Below are positions 27,858 through 38,826 of a stretch of DNA of 64,000 nt, piece after piece. The number at the start of each line of letters is the position of its first letter. Position 1 is the first letter of the stretch. This DNA comes from Actinomycetes bacterium. GTDB lineage: Bacteria > Actinomycetota > Actinomycetes > Propionibacteriales > Nocardioidaceae. Under the pieces are notes generated by a model. It saw only the letters and a program-made list of their open reading frames with translations, did no database searches and had not been told where the DNA came from. Location: assembly GCA_023396115.1 (NCBI GenBank), contig JAEWXC010000053.1, positions 5,945 to 69,944 on the forward strand, written 5' to 3'. The position numbers and the translations under genes are program-made.

Positions 27858-28676
27858 GTGAGCGACCCGCAGCACCCCTCCCTGCAGGTCACCTGGCTGG
27901 GGCACGCCACGGTGGTGCTGGACCTGGCCGGGACCCGGTTGGTGACCGACCCGCTGCTGCGCGCCCACGCCGGTCCGCTGCGCCGACGGGGGCCGGCCCC
28001 GCGACCCGAGCAGTGGGCCGGGTCCGACGCGGTGCTGCTCAGTCACCTGCACCACGACCACGCCGAGCTGGCCTCGCTGCGGATGCTGGGCGACGTCCCG
28101 GTGCTCAGTGCCGCGCCGAACGCCGCCTGGTTGCGCCGGCGCGGCCTGGCCGGGGTCTCCCTCGGCCCGGACACCGCCGACCCGGGGGAGTGGCACCGGG
28201 TCGGCTCGGTCGAGGTCCGGCAGGTCGAGGCCGACCACCACGCCCGGCCGATGCCGCACCGACCCGCCGCCGCCCACGGTCACCTGCTGCGCGCCGGCGA
28301 CCGTCGGGTCCACGTCGTCGGTGACTCCGACCTCACCCCGACGATGGCGCGGGCCGCGGAGCTGGCCGGCGGACCGCTCGACCTGGTCGTGGTGCCGATC
28401 CACGGCTGGGGACCACGTCTCTCCGACGGCCACCTCGACCCGGTCCGGGCCGCGCAGGCCTGCGCCGCCGTCGGTGCGCGGTGGGTGCTGCCCTACCACT
28501 TCGGGACCCTGTACCCGCCGCTCGTGCCGTGGTTCTCCGACTACCTGGACCGACCTCTGGCCGAGTTCGCCGCCGCCCTGGCCGAGCACGCGCCGGACTG
28601 TCGGCTGGCCCCGGTGGCCGGGCAGGCCGGGGCCCGGTGGGCGGTCCCGACCGCCGACGAAGAACCGGGCGCGTGA
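27858..28676 (+). CDS. metallo-beta-lactamase-fold hydrolase (UlaG/RomA-like)
   Basis: 272 aa, cytosolic. The metal site [12 protein letters not shown] (His63, His65, Asp67, His68) and the later HVVGDSDLT and [10 protein letters not shown] segments are typical of the UlaG-like/NAPE-PLD-like group of the MBL fold. Substrate unknown. GTG 7 bases after TACGCT, leaderless. Divergent from panB, so the two promoters share a 134-base gap. Confidence 0.85.
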   Translation: MSDPQHPSLQVTWLGHATVVLDLAGTRLVTDPLLRAHAGPLRRRGPAPRPEQWAGSDAVLLSHLHHDHAELASLRMLGDVPVLSAAPNAAWLRRRGLAGVSLGPDTADPGEWHRVGSVEVRQVEADHHARPMPHRPAAAHGHLLRAGDRRVHVVGDSDLTPTMARAAELAGGPLDLVVVPIHGWGPRLSDGHLDPVRAAQACAAVGARWVLPYHFGTLYPPLVPWFSDYLDRPLAEFAAALAEHAPDCRLAPVAGQAGARWAVPTADEEPGA

Positions 28677-28814
28677 GGCGACCCTGAGCCGTCACGGCGC
28701 GCCATGCGACGTGCGCGGTGGCACGCCACCGGTGCGTGCGGCCGCTACCGTGAACCGCTGGTGTCCCGGCCGCTGCAGCTGTGGCCCGCACCCAGCAGCG
28801 GCGGAGGCGAGCGG

Positions 28815-29990
28815 ATGACCCAGCAGGAGCGGCGACCCCGGGCACGCACCTGGCGGAGCTGGCTGGTCCTGGCGGTCGTCGCCGCGGTCGTGGCCGTCGT
28901 GGCGGTGGGTCTGGCCACCCGGGCGCCCGAGCGCGAGCGGAGTGCGCCCGACCCGGTGGCGCCGAGCAGCACCCCACCCTCGCCGGAGGTTCCGGTGGTG
29001 CCCTCGTTGCTCCGCGACCAGTCCCAGCCCGAGTGGGACCCGGCCGGCGCGTCGCTGCCGTTCCACGACGTCGGGCTCGACGAGTCCGTCATCTCCGGTG
29101 CGGCCGGGGCGCCGTTCACCGGCCTGTCGCACGCCGTGCTCGCGACCGTCTCCGACGGTGCTGTGCACCTGCAGGGACCGGACACGAGCTGGCAGTCCCG
29201 TCCGGTTCCCGGCCCACCGCTGCGGCGCTTCGGCGGCAACCTGGATCTCTTCCCCGAGGGGACCCGGGTGGTGTACCTGGGAGCCCGGAAGATCTGGTCG
29301 TTCGACGTGCGCGGCGGCCCCTGGCGCAGCATGGACTACCCCGAGCCGCCGGCCGGGCCCCGCGGGAACCGGGCACTGGACGTGCAGCTGGTGCCCCAGG
29401 ACGCCGAGGACGCCGTGCTGCGCTCGCACCAGAAGGTGTGGCGACTCGACCTGGACACCCAGCGTGCCGAACGGATGGTCTGGACCGACCCCACCGATGA
29501 GTTGGTGCCCGCCGAACCCGAGCCGTGGGTGCTGGCCGACGGGTTGCTGGGCGGAGCGAGTCGGCAGTACCTGCAGCCCACCGGCCCGGGCGCCGTCGGG
29601 GTGACGGCGCTGGGGCACCTCACCCGGGCTGCGGCCCGACCCGACGGCCGGCTCGCCGCGGTGCGCAGTGCCCTGGTCAGCGAGGAGGCCGACGACGCCG
29701 AGGACCGGGACGGGATCGTCGTGGTCGATCCGGCGCAGGCACGCGCCACGGCGTTCCTGCCGCTGCCCACCCAGGGGTCGCCGTGGGCGAACTCCGGCCG
29801 GGTCCGGGTGCTCGGCTGGCTCGGTTCGCAGGTGCTGCTCCGTGCGGACCTGGGGGTGGCGGGGCTAAGCGGGCTGGAGCGCAGCACCCTGCTGGTGCGT
29901 TGGGACCCGGAGACCGGTGAGCTGTCCCGGGTCGGATCGGTCGGCAACGCCGACGCGGTCGCCGTCGCGGTCGACACCCTCACCCCGTGA
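28815..29990 (+). CDS. membrane-anchored beta-propeller-like protein of unknown function
   Basis: 391 aa. One transmembrane segment (about 15-32, WLVLAVVAAVVAVVAVGL), a Pro/Ser linker, then an extracellular domain rich in beta-strand repeats of the kind seen in WD40/TolB-like propellers (LATVSDGAVHLQGPD, RVVYLGARKIWSFDVRG, VLRSHQKVWRLDLDT, LLVRWDPETGELSRVG). No catalytic residues recognised. ATG at 28815 preceded by GGAGG; an upstream GTG at 28761 would also be in frame. Lies just before nadE, same strand. Confidence 0.7.
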   Translation: MTQQERRPRARTWRSWLVLAVVAAVVAVVAVGLATRAPERERSAPDPVAPSSTPPSPEVPVVPSLLRDQSQPEWDPAGASLPFHDVGLDESVISGAAGAPFTGLSHAVLATVSDGAVHLQGPDTSWQSRPVPGPPLRRFGGNLDLFPEGTRVVYLGARKIWSFDVRGGPWRSMDYPEPPAGPRGNRALDVQLVPQDAEDAVLRSHQKVWRLDLDTQRAERMVWTDPTDELVPAEPEPWVLADGLLGGASRQYLQPTGPGAVGVTALGHLTRAAARPDGRLAAVRSALVSEEADDAEDRDGIVVVDPAQARATAFLPLPTQGSPWANSGRVRVLGWLGSQVLLRADLGVAGLSGLERSTLLVRWDPETGELSRVGSVGNADAVAVAVDTLTP

Positions 29991-30022
29991 GCCACGGGCC
30001 GTCGGGCCACTAGGCTCGCGCT

Positions 30023-32101
<2,079 letters not shown>

Positions 32102-32192
32102 CACGCCGGCCACCGGCCGCCCGGCCGCACCGAACAGGCGGCCACGGTGGGCGGCTGCGCGGGCACGGCGCCACATGCGACACAATGGCGCC

Positions 32193-33530
32193 ATGGGCAA
32201 GCAGGAAGAGTTCGTCCTCCGGGCACTCGAAGAGCGTGACGTCCGGTTCGTCCGGCTGTGGTTCACCGACGTCCAGGGGGCGTTGAAGTCCGTGGCCGTG
32301 GCTCCCGCCGAGCTGGAAGGTGCCTTCGACGAGGGCATCGGCTTCGACGGGTCAGCCATCGAGGGGTTCGCCCGGGTGCACGAGGCCGACATGCTGGCCG
32401 TCCCGGACCCCTCGACCTTCCAGATCCTGCCGTGGCGCGGCGAGGGCCCCTCGACGGCCCGGATGTTCTGCGACATCCAGATGCCCGACGGCAGCCCCAG
32501 CTACGCCGACCCCCGGTTCGTGCTGAAGCGGACCCTCTCGGCCGCCGCCGACAAGGGGTTCACCTTCTACACCCACCCCGAGATCGAGTTCTACCTGTTC
32601 AAGGACACCCCGGTGAGCGGCCAGGAGCCGATCCCGGTGGACCGCTCGGGGTACTTCGACCACACCGCCCAGTCCTACGGCTCGGACTTCCGCCGCGAGG
32701 CGATCACGATGCTGGAGTCGATGGGCATCTCGGTGGAGTTCTCCCACCACGAGGGCGGCCCAGGCCAGCAGGAGATCGACCTGCGCTACGCCGACGCGCT
32801 CACCACCGCCGACAACATCATGACGTTCCGGACCGTGATCCGGGAGGTGGCGCTCGGCCAGGGCATCTGGGCCAGCTTCATGCCCAAGCCGTTCACCGAG
32901 CACCCCGGCTCCGGTATGCACACCCACGTGTCGCTCTTCGAGGGCGAGCGCAACGCGTTCTTCGAGGCCGGCGCCCAGTACCAGCTCAGCCGCACCGGTC
33001 GGCAGTTCATCGCCGGGATCCTGGCCCACGCCGGGGAGATCTCGGTGATCACCAACCAGTGGGTCAACTCCTACAAGCGCCTGATCGGCGGCGGCGAGGC
33101 CCCGTCCTACATCTGCTGGGGCCACAACAACCGCTCCGCGATGGTGCGGGTGCCGATGTACAAGCCCAACAAGGGGCAGTCGACCCGGGTCGAGATCCGC
33201 ACCCTGGACGCGGCCTGCAACCCGTACCTGACCTACGCGGTGGTGCTGGCGGCCGGGATGAAGGGCATCGAGGACGGCCTGGAGCTGCCCCGGGAGGCCG
33301 AGGACGACGTGTGGTCGCTCTCGGACCGGGAGCGCAAGGCCCTGGGCCTGGACCCGCTGCCCAAGACCCTGGCCGAGGCGATCAACCTGGCCGAGAACTC
33401 CGAGCTGCTCGCCGAGACGCTGGGGGAGCAGGTCTTCGACTTCTTCCTGCGCAACAAGCGCACCGAGTGGGAGGCCTACCGCGGTCAGGTCTCCGCGTTC
33501 GAGCGCGACCAGATGCTGCCGGTGATCTGA
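32193..33530 (+). CDS. glnA2: glutamine synthetase type I-alpha (GlnA2-like)
   Basis: 445 aa glutamine-synthetase fold. Conserved elements are GIGFDGSAIEGF, EIEFYLF, GPGQQEIDLRYADAL, GSGMHTHVSLF, and WGHNNRSAMVRVP. The C-terminal stretch that carries the adenylylated Tyr (NLYDLP type) in the beta form reads GLDPLPKTLAEA, so the regulatory Tyr is absent, as in alpha-type GS. In Streptomyces, GlnA2 has been reported as a gamma-glutamylpolyamine synthetase, so either ammonia or a polyamine may be the true acceptor. ATG at 32193 follows CACAAT by 6 bases. The amidotransferase gene begins directly after the stop. Confidence 0.9.
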   Translation: MGKQEEFVLRALEERDVRFVRLWFTDVQGALKSVAVAPAELEGAFDEGIGFDGSAIEGFARVHEADMLAVPDPSTFQILPWRGEGPSTARMFCDIQMPDGSPSYADPRFVLKRTLSAAADKGFTFYTHPEIEFYLFKDTPVSGQEPIPVDRSGYFDHTAQSYGSDFRREAITMLESMGISVEFSHHEGGPGQQEIDLRYADALTTADNIMTFRTVIREVALGQGIWASFMPKPFTEHPGSGMHTHVSLFEGERNAFFEAGAQYQLSRTGRQFIAGILAHAGEISVITNQWVNSYKRLIGGGEAPSYICWGHNNRSAMVRVPMYKPNKGQSTRVEIRTLDAACNPYLTYAVVLAAGMKGIEDGLELPREAEDDVWSLSDRERKALGLDPLPKTLAEAINLAENSELLAETLGEQVFDFFLRNKRTEWEAYRGQVSAFERDQMLPVI

Positions 33531-34316
33531 GTGCCTCACGCGGAGCCGACCGGTGCCCTTCCAGACGGGGGCGCAGGTCGGCCCCGCCCCCGCGTGCTGG
33601 TGGTCCAGCACTCGGAGATCTGCCCGCCTGGCCTGTACGGCGACTGGCTGCACGCGGCCGGAGCCGAGGTGGAGGTCGTGCACCCCTACCGCGGCCAGAC
33701 ACCGCCCGAGGACTTCGACGCCCTGGTGGTGCTCGGCGGTGAGATGAGCAGCCGGGACCGGGTCACCGCCCCCTGGCTGACCCCGCTCGAGGAGACCGTG
33801 CGGCGGTGCGTGGCCGACGGCACCCCGCTGCTCGGCATCTGCCTGGGTCACCAGGTCGCCGCACTGGCCCTGGGTGGCGAGGTCGAGCCCAACCCCCGCG
33901 GCCAGATGGTCGGCCTGGCCCGGGTCGGGCTGACCGAGCAGGGCCGCCGGGACCCGCTGCTGGGTGACCTGCCCGAGGACGCGGTCGCGGTACAGTGGAA
34001 CGACGACGTGGTGGTGAGCCTCCCGCCCGGTGCCCGGGTGCTCGCGCACGACCCCCGCGGCGACGTGCAGGCGCTGCGCCTGGGCGAACGGGCGTGGAGT
34101 GTGCAGTTCCACCCCGAGGCCGACGAGCACGTCATCGCCCCCTGGGCCGCCTCCGACGCGGCCCGGCACGCCGCCGCCGGCATCGACACCGCCGCGCACG
34201 TGGCAGCCGTTGCGGCCGCGCGGGGGACGCTCGAGGCCGCCTGGCGTCCGGTCGTGGACCGGTTCGTCGCCCTGGCCGTGGCGGCACGGACCGCTCGTGA
34301 GGTGGCGACCGCGTGA
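33531..34316 (+). CDS. class I glutamine amidotransferase-like protein
   Basis: 261 aa with a GuaA-N-terminal-like amidotransferase domain. Cys104 in GICLGHQVAAL, His194 and Glu196 in VQFHPEAD form a complete triad. No synthetase domain is attached, so it is a free amidotransferase or a peptidase-like gamma-glutamyl hydrolase. The GTG directly follows the glnA2 stop (TGAGTG) and its own stop overlaps the glnE start, so the three genes are an operon. In this setting a gamma-glutamyl compound is an attractive substrate, but this is inference. Confidence 0.85.
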   Translation: MPHAEPTGALPDGGAGRPRPRVLVVQHSEICPPGLYGDWLHAAGAEVEVVHPYRGQTPPEDFDALVVLGGEMSSRDRVTAPWLTPLEETVRRCVADGTPLLGICLGHQVAALALGGEVEPNPRGQMVGLARVGLTEQGRRDPLLGDLPEDAVAVQWNDDVVVSLPPGARVLAHDPRGDVQALRLGERAWSVQFHPEADEHVIAPWAASDAARHAAAGIDTAAHVAAVAAARGTLEAAWRPVVDRFVALAVAARTAREVATA

Positions 34317-37300
34317 GCCCGACACCTTCCCGCGGCGCCCTGGTCCGGGCCGGCGTCGCCGACGTCGAGGCCGCCGGGCACCGGATCACCGAGATCGGGC
34401 CGGAAGCCGGCGACCTCCTCGCAGCACTCGGGCGGGTCGCCTCGCCCGACCTGGCCCTGCTCGGGCTGGCGCGTCTGGTCGAGAGCCTCGGCGGGCGCGG
34501 AGCGGCGCCGGCCGACGAGCTGGTCGCCACCCTGGTCTCGGACGAGGAGACCGCCGCGGGTCTGCTCGCCGTGCTCGGCGCCAGCATCGCCCTGGCCGAC
34601 CACCTGGTCCGGCACCCCGAGCAGTGGCGCGAGTTGACCGACCCCAGCCTGGCCACCAGCCGACCCACCGGCGCCGCGGTCCGGGCCGGACTGCTGCGCG
34701 CGGTGGGGGCCGACCCGGACACCGAACTGCCCGTCGCGACCCTGCCCGACGCCGACGCGCTGGACGCGCTGCGGGTGGAGTACCGCCGGGTGCTGCTGCG
34801 CCTGGCCGCCCGCGACCTGACCCAACGGGTCCGGGTCGACGACGCCGCCGCCGAGCTGTCCGACCTGGCGGCCGGCACCCTGGAGGCGGCGCTGGCCGTG
34901 GCCCGCGCCCGGGTGGGTGAGGAGCACGAGCTGGCCCGGCTGGCGGTGCTGGCGATGGGCAAGTGCGGCGGCCACGAACTCAACTACGTCTCCGACGTCG
35001 ACGTGATCTACGTGCACGCGCCCGCTGAGGGTGCCGACGAGGCCGCCGCCAGCCGGGTCGCCACCCAGCTGGCCTCCCAGCTGATGCAGGTCTGCTCCGA
35101 GCACACCGGCGAGGGCACCATCTGGCCGGTCGACGCCAACCTGCGCCCGGAAGGACGCTCCGGTCCGCTGACCCGCACCCTGGCCAGCCACCAGGGCTAC
35201 TACGAGCGGTGGGCCAAGACCTGGGAGTTCCAGGCGCTGCTGAAGGCCGACCCGGTGGCCGGCGACCTGGCGCTGGGTCGGGAGTTCGTCGACCTGGTCA
35301 CCCCGCTGGTGTGGAGCGTCGCGGACCGGGACGGCTTCGTCGGCGACGTGCAGGCGATGCGCCGCCGGGTGGTCGACCACATCCCCGCCAAGGACGCCGA
35401 CCGGCAGCTCAAGCTCGGGTCGGGCGGCCTGCGTGACGTCGAGTTCGCCGTCCAGCTGCTGCAGCTGGTGCACGGCCGGGCCGACACCACGATCCGGTCC
35501 CGCTCCACGCTCCCGGCCCTGGACGAGCTCACCCGCGGCGGCTACGTGGGCCGCGAGGACGGTCAGGCCTTGGAGGAGGCCTACCGGTTCCTGCGCACCA
35601 TCGAGCACCGCATCCAGCTGCACCGCTTGCACCGCACCCACGTGCTGCCCGAGGACGAGCTGCACCTGCGCGGGCTGGGGCGTTCGCTGGGCTTCCTCAA
35701 GGAGCCGGTCAAGGCGCTGGACCGCGCCCTGCGGCACCACCGCCGCGAGGTGCGCCGGCTGCACGAGAAGCTCTTCTACCGACCGCTGCTGGCGGCCGTC
35801 GCGAAGATCTCCGGCGCCGAGGCCCGGTTGACCCCCGAGGCCGCCGAGCAGCGGATGGCAGCCCTGGGCTACGAGGACCCGCGCGCCGCGCTGCGCCACC
35901 TGGAGGCGCTCACCTCCGGGGTCTCCCGCACCGCCACCATCCAACGCACCCTGCTGCCGGTGATGCTGGAGTGGTTCGCCGACACCCCGGACCCGGACTC
36001 GGCGCTGTTCGGGTTCCGCCGGATCAGCGAGTCGCTGGGACGCACCCACTGGTACCTCAAGACGCTGCGCGACGAGGGGCAGGTGGCGCAGCGGCTGGCC
36101 ACGCTGCTGGGGACCTCCCGCTACGCCACCGACCTGCTCGAGCGGGAGCCGCAGGGCGTGCAGATGCTGGCCGGGGAGCTGACCCCGTTGCCGACGCTGC
36201 AGCTGACCGGCGAGATGCGGGCCACCGCGGCACGCCAGAGCGACGCCGAGGCCGCGGTCCGGGCGATCCGGGCGGTGCGACGACGCGAGCTGTTCCGGAT
36301 CGCCGCGGGTGAGCTGTTCGGCGAGATCACCGTGCTCCAGGTCGGGCAGGCGCTGTCCCGGCTCACCGACGCGACCTTGGAGGCGACCCTGGAGGTCGCC
36401 CAGTCGGCGGTGTGCCGCCAGCGCAACCTGGACTTCGCGCCGACCGCGATGGCGGTGGTGGCGATGGGACGCTACGGCGGTTTCGAGCTCTCCTACGGCT
36501 CGGACGCTGACGTCATGTTCGTGCACGACCCGCTGCCCGACGCCGACCTGCACCGGGCCAGCACGTTCGCCAAGGACGTGGTGCTGGAACTGCGCCGGCT
36601 GCTCGCGCTGCCCGCCAGCGACCCGCCGCTGGAGGTCGACGCCGACCTGCGCCCCGAGGGCAAGCAGGGGCCGCTGGTGCGGACCCTGGAGTCGTACGCG
36701 GCCTACTACGCCAAGTGGTCGCACGTGTGGGAGTTCCAGGCGCTGCTGCGCGCCGACGCGGTGGTCGGCGACCCCGGGCTGCGGGAGCGGTTCCACGCCC
36801 TCGTCGACCCGCTCCGCTTCCCCGCCGAGGGGCTGGTCGAGGACGACGTGGTGGAGGTGCGCCGGATCAAGGCGCGGGTCGACGACGAGCGACTGCCCCG
36901 GGGTGCGGACCCCAAGCTGCACTTCAAGCTCGGTCGGGGTGGCCTGGCCGACGTGGAGTGGACCGTGCAGCTGCTGCAGATGCGCCACGCCGGGCAGGTG
37001 CCGTCGCTGCGCACCCCGCAGACGGTGGCGGCGCTGGAGGCGGCCCGGGACGCGGGACTCGTCGACGCCGAGGACGCCGAGGTGCTGGCCGGTGCGTGGT
37101 GCACGGTCTCGCGGTTCCGCAACGCCGCGACGCTGGTGCGCGGCAAGGCCTCGGACCAGCTGCCGCACGACGCCCGGGAACGGGCCGCGCTGGCGGCGGT
37201 GCTCGGGTACGCGTCGGGGGAGACCGACCTGATGGTCAACGACTACCTGCGCACCACCCGGCACGCGCATGCGGTGGTGGAGCGGCTCTTCTGGGAGTGA
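34313..37300 (+). CDS. glnE: glutamine synthetase adenylyltransferase/deadenylylating enzyme
   Basis: 995 aa bifunctional enzyme that adds and removes AMP on glutamine synthetase in response to nitrogen status. Two nucleotidyltransferase domains: the first with GKCGGHELNYVSDVDVIYVH (about 216-235), the second with GRYGGFELSYGSDADVMFVH (about 719-738), each followed by a helical PII-uridylyltransferase-like bundle. GTGA overlap with the amidotransferase stop. Its usual substrate is a beta-type GlnA elsewhere on the chromosome, since the adjacent GlnA2 lacks the adenylylation Tyr. Confidence 0.96.
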   Translation: MSPTPSRGALVRAGVADVEAAGHRITEIGPEAGDLLAALGRVASPDLALLGLARLVESLGGRGAAPADELVATLVSDEETAAGLLAVLGASIALADHLVRHPEQWRELTDPSLATSRPTGAAVRAGLLRAVGADPDTELPVATLPDADALDALRVEYRRVLLRLAARDLTQRVRVDDAAAELSDLAAGTLEAALAVARARVGEEHELARLAVLAMGKCGGHELNYVSDVDVIYVHAPAEGADEAAASRVATQLASQLMQVCSEHTGEGTIWPVDANLRPEGRSGPLTRTLASHQGYYERWAKTWEFQALLKADPVAGDLALGREFVDLVTPLVWSVADRDGFVGDVQAMRRRVVDHIPAKDADRQLKLGSGGLRDVEFAVQLLQLVHGRADTTIRSRSTLPALDELTRGGYVGREDGQALEEAYRFLRTIEHRIQLHRLHRTHVLPEDELHLRGLGRSLGFLKEPVKALDRALRHHRREVRRLHEKLFYRPLLAAVAKISGAEARLTPEAAEQRMAALGYEDPRAALRHLEALTSGVSRTATIQRTLLPVMLEWFADTPDPDSALFGFRRISESLGRTHWYLKTLRDEGQVAQRLATLLGTSRYATDLLEREPQGVQMLAGELTPLPTLQLTGEMRATAARQSDAEAAVRAIRAVRRRELFRIAAGELFGEITVLQVGQALSRLTDATLEATLEVAQSAVCRQRNLDFAPTAMAVVAMGRYGGFELSYGSDADVMFVHDPLPDADLHRASTFAKDVVLELRRLLALPASDPPLEVDADLRPEGKQGPLVRTLESYAAYYAKWSHVWEFQALLRADAVVGDPGLRERFHALVDPLRFPAEGLVEDDVVEVRRIKARVDDERLPRGADPKLHFKLGRGGLADVEWTVQLLQMRHAGQVPSLRTPQTVAALEAARDAGLVDAEDAEVLAGAWCTVSRFRNAATLVRGKASDQLPHDARERAALAAVLGYASGETDLMVNDYLRTTRHAHAVVERLFWE

Positions 37301-37320
37301 CCCGTCGACAGATCCGATTC

Positions 37321-37366
37321 GTGAAGGTATTTTCTTCACATGTCGGAAATGAAGGCTCAGTCTTCA
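37321..37366 (+). promoter_or_regulatory. two TGAAG-N7-CTTCA palindromes around the satD promoter and start
   Basis: First palindrome at 37322-37338 (extended to GTGAAG/CTTCAC at 37321-37339) embraces the TATTTT -10 (37328-37333). The second at 37350-37366 lies just inside the coding region. Their 28-bp separation fits binding by a dimer on both. Likely operator for SatD autoregulation; function inferred. Confidence 0.6.
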
Positions 37367-37993
37367 GTCGTGGTGATCGGTGACGTGGTGGATTCCCGCC
37401 GCGCTCAGGACCGGGTCGGGCTGCACGAACGACTGGTGGCGGTGCTGGCCGAGGCCGGTGCCCGGTTCGGCTCCGACCTGGCGCTCACCGTCGGCGACGA
37501 GTACCAGGGGGCGTTCACGGACCTGGGCTCCGCGCTGCGGGCCACCTGGTGGGTGCAGCTGCAGCTGCTGCCCGAGGTCGACGTGCGACACGGCGTCGGG
37601 GTGGGTCCGGTGCAGCTCCTCGACGCCGACACCGGGATCCAGGACGGACCGGGCTGGTGGGCCGCGCGGGCCGCGATCGAGCACGTCGAGCGCGAGGCAG
37701 CCCGCCCCCGGGCCCGGGCAGCACGCACCGGGATCGAGCTGGCGCCCGGCGTGCGACCCGACGCCGAGCCGTGGCTGCCCGCCCTCCGGTCCGCCCTGCT
37801 GGCGCGCGACGAGCTCACCGCCCGGCTCGGTGCCCGGTCCGTGTCGCTGGTCCGTGGTCTGCTGGACGGCATGACCCAGCAGCAGCTCGCCGAGGCCGAG
37901 GGTGTCAGTGCCTCGGCCGTCTCCCAACGCCTGCGCACCGCCGGCGCGGGTACGTTGCTGGCCGTGGACGCGTGGACGGGGGAGCTGCGATGA
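37340..37993 (+). CDS. SatD family HTH protein
   Basis: 217 aa. The N-terminal part (SSVVVIGDVVDSRRAQDR, LALTVGDEYQGAFTDL, VRHGVGVGPVQLLD) fits the SatD family, whose fold resembles a nucleotidyl-cyclase half. The C-terminus is a helix-turn-helix (MTQQQLAEAEGVSASAVSQR, about residues 177-196). Members are found as small regulators with an accompanying membrane protein, as here. ATG is 6 bases after TATTTT; palindromes overlap the -10. The stop overlaps the next start (ATGA). Confidence 0.82.
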   Translation: MSEMKAQSSVVVIGDVVDSRRAQDRVGLHERLVAVLAEAGARFGSDLALTVGDEYQGAFTDLGSALRATWWVQLQLLPEVDVRHGVGVGPVQLLDADTGIQDGPGWWAARAAIEHVEREAARPRARAARTGIELAPGVRPDAEPWLPALRSALLARDELTARLGARSVSLVRGLLDGMTQQQLAEAEGVSASAVSQRLRTAGAGTLLAVDAWTGELR

Positions 37994-38736
37994 GTTGGGT
38001 CGGGTTGTTGCTGGTCGGGCTGGCGGTCACCGACCTGGTCTTCTCCGCACGGCCCGGACGGCTGCTGCCGCAGCTGCTCGGGGTCCTCGCGGCCGTGTCC
38101 GCGGCCCTGCTCTGGGGGCTGACCGACTGGCGCGACCTGGCCGTCCTGGCCGGGGTGGTGGTCGCGGTGCTGCTGTGGGGGCTCTTCGTCACCCGCGGGT
38201 TCGGGCGCGGGCCGGCCTGGCTGCCGCTGGTCTGGCTGACGGTGTGCCTGGCAGCGGTGCTGCTCGCAGCCCCGGCCGCTCCCGGGGCCGGGGGACTGGT
38301 GGGGCGGTGGTTGGAGCACGCCGGCGCCGGGCTCACCCCGGACCGGGCCCTGCTGCTGACCGGGCTGGTGCTGGCGCAGCTCTCGACCGGCAACGTGGTG
38401 GTGCGGTTGGTGCTGGCCGCGACCGGGACAATGAACCCGGCCCGTACCGGGCCCGACGGGCGACGGCTCGAGGCGCCGCCGCACTCGCTCAAGGGCGGCC
38501 GGCTGCTCGGACCGATGGAGCGGGTCTTCATCGTCGGCATGGGGCTGGCCGGTCAGCTGACCGCCGCGAGCATCGTGGTCGCCGCGAAGGGTCTTCTCCG
38601 GTTCCCCGAGCTGCAGGCGTCCCGGGACGCCGGGGACGCCGGCCCGGGGATCCACGCGGTGACCGAGTACTTCCTGGTCGGCAGCTTTGCCTCGTGGCTC
38701 TACGCCCTGGGGTTCCTCGGCCTGGCCCTGGTCTGA
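37990..38736 (+). CDS. polytopic membrane protein paired with SatD (DUF3307-like)
   Basis: 248 aa with about six or seven transmembrane helices (LLLVGLAVTDLVFSA, LLGVLAAVSAALLWGL, LAVLAGVVVAVLLWGLFV, LVWLTVCLAAVLLAAP and others) and a conserved loop NPARTGPDGRR. ATGA overlap with satD shows coupling. The pairing of SatD with a DUF3307-type membrane protein is known; function unknown. The hairpin at 38770 follows. Confidence 0.75.
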   Translation: MSWVGLLLVGLAVTDLVFSARPGRLLPQLLGVLAAVSAALLWGLTDWRDLAVLAGVVVAVLLWGLFVTRGFGRGPAWLPLVWLTVCLAAVLLAAPAAPGAGGLVGRWLEHAGAGLTPDRALLLTGLVLAQLSTGNVVVRLVLAATGTMNPARTGPDGRRLEAPPHSLKGGRLLGPMERVFIVGMGLAGQLTAASIVVAAKGLLRFPELQASRDAGDAGPGIHAVTEYFLVGSFASWLYALGFLGLALV

Positions 38737-38769
38737 TCCGACCGGCGTTGGGCGTGGGGTGCTCGGCGG

Positions 38770-38812
38770 CGGGCCCCCGGGTCCCCGGTTGACCGGGGTT
38801 CCCAGGGGCTCG
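38770..38812. terminator. GC-rich hairpin between convergent genes
   Basis: Core CCCCGG-TTGA-CCGGGG at 38783-38798 extended by flanking GGGCCCCCGGGT and TCCCAGGGGCTC arms. Sits between the SatD-paired membrane gene and the KstD-like gene and probably ends both transcripts. Confidence 0.65.
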
Positions 38813-38826
38813 GCCGCCGGGGCTGC

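Noticed and set aside
36121..36426. Small frames inside glnE as genes
   Set aside because: They overlap the catalytic domains of glnE and have no start signals.
33848..37339. 1163-codon minus frame opposite glnE
   Set aside because: A shadow of glnE with Arg/Gly/Gln/His composition; glnE is fully supported by motifs.
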